From: Chara braunii
Lineage: Eukaryota > Streptophyta > Charophyceae > Charales > Characeae
Length of the DNA stretch: 34,590 nucleotides
NCBI GenBank assembly: GCA_003427395.1
Contig: BFEA01000081.1
Span: 3,647,206-3,681,795 of the forward strand
Direction of reading: 5' to 3'
Made by a program: the position numbers and the translations under genes. The notes below the pieces were generated by a model. The model was given only the letters and a program-made list of their open reading frames with translations. It ran no database searches and had not been told where the DNA came from. Of this stretch, positions 31,200 to 34,590 are shown in pieces; within the stretch, counting starts at the first letter, position 1, and each line of letters starts with the position of its first letter.

Positions 31200-33685
31200 C
31201 TTCTCATACCACATGATTAACAGGCCTGATAGATTGGGCACCTCCGGATACTATAACTAGAACTAGAGATTAGGGGAGGGAGGGGGAGACTCCCTGAAAC
31301 TTAGCAACAATGGTTGAATAACGAGGGTGGGGTTCTTGATTGACTTAGTGGGAGACAGTAATTAGAACTTAAATTTCGGTATTGTGTGCATCTGCTGTGT
31401 ATCCTCGTCACCCGGCCCCGAGTGACATTGTTTACTATACTCGCCATCATGGTCCCAATTTGTGCAGCGGTGCAGCCTTCTTTACTCTGAGCTGACGGGC
31501 CAGCTAGGTGGGGAGTACTTGGCAGCTGTCATAAGTACTTGACGTAGTAGTGCTGTTGTCTGGGGGGGGGCTACTCGGTGTCAATGGATCTGGGATCGGG
31601 GCTGATCGGTGTGTTGATGCTGTCAAAGAGCGCTAGTTGCTTTCTATGATGGATAATTGTAGTCGAATGTCCTTGCGTTGACTTGTTGCTGAGGGTAGTC
31701 CGGTGGCTGAGGCCAGGGCAACGGCTGGGGGCCTATGCTTGTCTTGGCTGCGGCAGTTGCGGCCACGGAGGGCCACGGGCTTTTTTTTCCAGGGCGGTAC
31801 GGACGGGCAGCGAGTTTCAGATTGCTGCTGAACTACAGAGTTGCCGCTCCGGATAATCATTGGGTTCCGCTGCGTATCGCTGTGGGTTACCATACCTTTG
31901 TTAAAGTGCTCTGCATATTGCTTCTGATAGACTTCAGCTTAGTTGACGTGGTAAGGGAGCTGNTGTGGCTGGGGCAGGAGACTGTTGGAATCGTTGTGGA
32001 CGGCTGCTGTCATCGATCAGCTGCTAAGGTATGTGCTGCATACGGGCCAGTGCTGCTGCAGTTGGTGGCCGAGCCCTTGTTCCACTGCTGCGGTCCCGGG
32101 CCGACGAGCGCCTAGTACCCTGCTGATAAACAGGGCATTGTCCCGGTCGGTGCTGCAGCGAAGAGTGTTGTCCACCATGGGGCAACACTACTGGGCACTG
32201 CTGCTGTATGAAGCCATCAGTCATCACTGACGAGGTGCCAGTGGGCCAGTGCTGATTAGAGGGCGGTGTTAGTAGGCTTTGGAGGCGGGACGCGCCAGTT
32301 ACTTGGCGATACTCAGAGCAGGTTGCTACTGTGGCTGCTGTGTTCCGGCGAGGTGCTGCCACAACGTATGGGTTGTTGCTGCTGAGTCGGGCTGCCGATA
32401 CACACAGGTTGGATGCTGTAACTGTGCGCCGCGCTGTTGCTGTGCAGGGCGGTGGCCTTCGCTGTGCACTACTGCCTGTGGCCAGGGCAGTGGTACCCCT
32501 GTAACGGAGGGGCAGCCAGTGTGGCTGACTGAGTATTGCGGTATCTGTCGCATCAGGCTGGGGTACTATTGCTGGGGCCAGGGGTACGGCTGAGTAATCG
32601 TGGTAACACCTATTGTTAGTTCGGTTCTCGTTGCGCCTTTCGTACGGCATCTGCTTTCTGCAATAGTACTGACTGAAGGGCTCCGTCCACCGCGGTGAGC
32701 CGCCATTGTCAAAACTCGAGGCTTAGGCTACAACAATCAGGGTGAGCTGCTACAGCAAGGATAACTAAGGCCACAGTATTTGTGCTGCGGCTACCCCACG
32801 CCATTGGGGCGACTCCTGCAACAGCTGTTTGGGCGTTCAAGAGTTATCACGACGACTTGAACTGTTGCTGCAGATTGATTGCCAAGGTTTGGTGCTGCGG
32901 TACTTCGGCCATTGGGGGCATGTAGAGCGAACGGTGCAGTTGTTGGGCAGATTTGGGTAGAACGGTGCCTTTAAGCTTGCGGTACGCAGGGCGCCGGACT
33001 GTTATCAGAAACCACAGCCAAACTGGGCGCTGCTGCTGCCCAGAGCGCTGTTCCTCATTTGAGTGTCAACATTGTGCACCATTTTCGCTTCGTGACGGGT
33101 TGCTGCTGTGACTTGGAGGGTGGTCAGGGGACTGTTGGCGCTGTATTCGGCCGAGGGTTGGACCGGTTGCTGCTGCGTTTTTCCTGGCCACCATTGTGGG
33201 GCCCTCAGGCGCATCAAGACAACGAGGCCCTCTCCAGTGAGATTGAGAGCACCTCTCTTGGATCTCGAGAGTCTACTCTACCTACCTCTATCCTTCTCAG
33301 TCTCAGTCTAGTCTATGCTACGATGGGAAGGCGGCAGGCGGGATTGCAACCCATAGGTCCGCGCCAAGGCCTCTGTGGGAGGTTGCCCCACCGATTGCGG
33401 GAGCTCTGCCGGAGCCCAGGCGGGGTTCTGGAGGCAGGGAACTTAAGGTATATTCTCGTATAACCCGTGTGATCCCTTCCCCTAACTATTACTCCCTGGG
33501 TAACTAAATAATATATGGAAGGTTATTACTTTTTGTTTGCTATGTATGTAAGGACATGCTTTGCAAAAGGATGAATGAACAAGTACNTATGAGNGATCAG
33601 ATAAACTTTGAGTGAGTTCAGACAAAAGGAATGGGGGGAAGATGGGATAAAGGTGTTTGTATGCTTTCACCGGGTCAACCCAAGG
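31200..33685. repeat. CTG/TTG-rich low-complexity region, no supported gene
   Basis: From about 31540 to 33180 the plus strand is studded with GCTGCTG, TTGCTGCTG and GTTGCTG motifs separated by 10-40 bases of unique sequence. The minus strand is accordingly rich in CAG and CAA. A 208-codon minus-strand frame (32024-32650) is rich in Arg, Thr, Ala and Gln, while a second frame reads as Gln/Pro-rich with stops. A decayed Gln-rich coding region, for example of a Gag, is possible but unproven. Confidence 0.4.
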
Positions 33686-34583
33686 CTGAGCTCCCCTAAG
33701 TTGGTGTGGGCTCAGTGATGTGTTTCATTCATGTTTGCTGGGCTGCTTGTATGGTTTTGAGGGCTGGGCCTATCCTAAGTTGGACGGACCAGCCGCTGTT
33801 TTTTTTCTAGGGTTTCTGAAGAGGAGGACGGGCGCCCTAAGTTGGGATGTCTCAGAATCCTGGTGTTTTTTTCTATGGGTTGCTGAAAACAGGACTGGGA
33901 GCACTCTAAGTTGCGTGGACTAAGTTCTGCGTATGTTTTTTTTGTGAGGGGGACACAGGCATGAGGCTGAGCGTACCCTTAAGTTAGGGCGGCTCAGTCA
34001 TAAGCCAGGAACACAAAGGCCAACCGAAGTATACAATTTTGATACATACTATACGAACCTATATCATCTGGCAGACCGGGCACCGTAAGTTGGGAAAGTC
34101 AGTCAGTAAGTCANGTAGAACAAGAAGAGGAGGAAAAAATATGAAGAATATAACGAAGGTAATCTGGGAAGGCGGAGCGTACCCTTAAGTTAGGGCGGCT
34201 CGGTCCTATGCNCNTAATAAGACAAAGGATCAGCGAGTTAGTATAAATTTGTTTTATTTTCCCTTCTAAACACAAGGCAGGGTTGAATGTCTCCCTAAGT
34301 TGGGTAGGTCTGACCCTCTGCCTAATAAGAGAGGAACACATATAGTCTGTGCATGTATCAATGGTTGTTTTTATATNATTGTCGTTACGGAGGCTAAGCG
34401 TACCCTTAAGTTAGGGCGGCTTAGTCATACGTCGTTGTACTTTGTTCAGACAGTTCCTGTCTTATGTAACTATAATTGTTTAGGCCAGCTAGGCGTACCC
34501 TTAAGTTAGGGCGGCCTGGTGATAGGCTCTTGTCGTTGATGTGATGTAGGTTGGACGTACCCTTAAGTTAGGGCGGTCTGACC
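33686..34583 (+). repeat. Array of ten hairpin units with invariant TAAGTT loop
   Basis: Loops are at 33697, 33776, 33838, 33907, 33980, 34086, 34186, 34296, 34407, 34502 and 34564 (first base), spaced 61-111 bases apart; the last unit is close to the window end. Five late units share GTACCCTTAAGTTAGGGCG, giving CCCT/AGGG inner stems around TAAGTT. Other units have CC/GG, TCC/GGA or CCC/GGG. Outer arms are complementary within each unit but differ between units: CTGAGC/GCTCAG, GGCTGG/CCAGCC, CTAAGC/GCTTAG, CTAGGC/GCCTGG. By the listed loops this is eleven positions, counting the weakly paired one at 34086. The spacers are AT-rich and mostly unrelated. The fold could form on either strand. Family unknown. 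Confidence 0.85.
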
Positions 34584-34590
34584 ATTCGTC

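Noticed and set aside
32024-32650. 208-codon minus-strand frame as a gene
   Set aside because: Low-complexity Arg/Thr/Ala/Gln composition following the CTG-rich DNA, no domain, and an alternative frame looks equally coding-like.
33976-34573. TTAGGG within the hairpin units as a telomeric repeat
   Set aside because: It appears once per unit as part of the AGGG stem, never in tandem, and other units replace it with different paired bases.
33686-34583. CRISPR-like appearance: short repeats with variable spacers
   Set aside because: Spacers vary from about 30 to 80 bases, the repeat arms themselves change with compensation, and the rest of the window is eukaryotic with retrotransposons and U6 copies.

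Overview
The window is eukaryotic, repeat-dominated DNA with no intact host protein-coding gene that I can support. It holds a decayed Ty3/gypsy chromovirus-like retrotransposon, the 5' part of a second LTR element, a decayed LINE with an apurinic-type endonuclease and a zinc-knuckle tail, U6 snRNA-derived pseudogenes, a probable DDE-transposase fragment, and many simple and tandem repeats. This composition and the plant-like U6 match suggest a large, repeat-rich genome of the green lineage, possibly a charophyte alga. That assignment is inference. A 355-base run of N, scattered single Ns and duplicated contig ends mark it as a draft assembly.

Layout. Positions 1-8029 hold the first LTR element, reading leftward: 5' LTR (7862-8029), long leader, gag, protease, reverse transcriptase, RNase H, integrase, chromodomain-like tail, 3' LTR (1-159). 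It is broken by stops, frameshifts and lost catalytic residues. Positions 8030-12045 hold a fold-back structure, then a rightward LTR element with a tRNA-iMet-type primer binding site at 9497 and a broken gag that ends abruptly near 12045. Positions 12770-13039 (minus) carry a probable Harbinger-like transposase remnant. U6-derived sequence lies at 13461-13504 (minus), 14038-14222 and 28894-29079.

Positions 15364-18985 contain a 242-bp direct repeat bracketing a long purine-rich tract that ends in (CG)n and (GA)n around the assembly gap, plus a degenerate GGGGCAT-type minisatellite. Positions 19815-20235 are a 5'-truncated LINE 3' end with a poly(A) tail (minus). A larger LINE copy occupies about 22694-28053 (minus): 3' UTR, zinc knuckle, RT, endonuclease and the end of ORF1. 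A likely connection is that LINE machinery dispersed both the truncated LINE end and the U6 copies.

The most unusual structure is at the right end (33686-34583 and probably beyond). Ten hairpin units carry an invariant TAAGTT loop while inner and outer stems vary with compensatory changes. This looks like selection on, or template-driven maintenance of, an RNA or cruciform fold, and I do not recognise the family.
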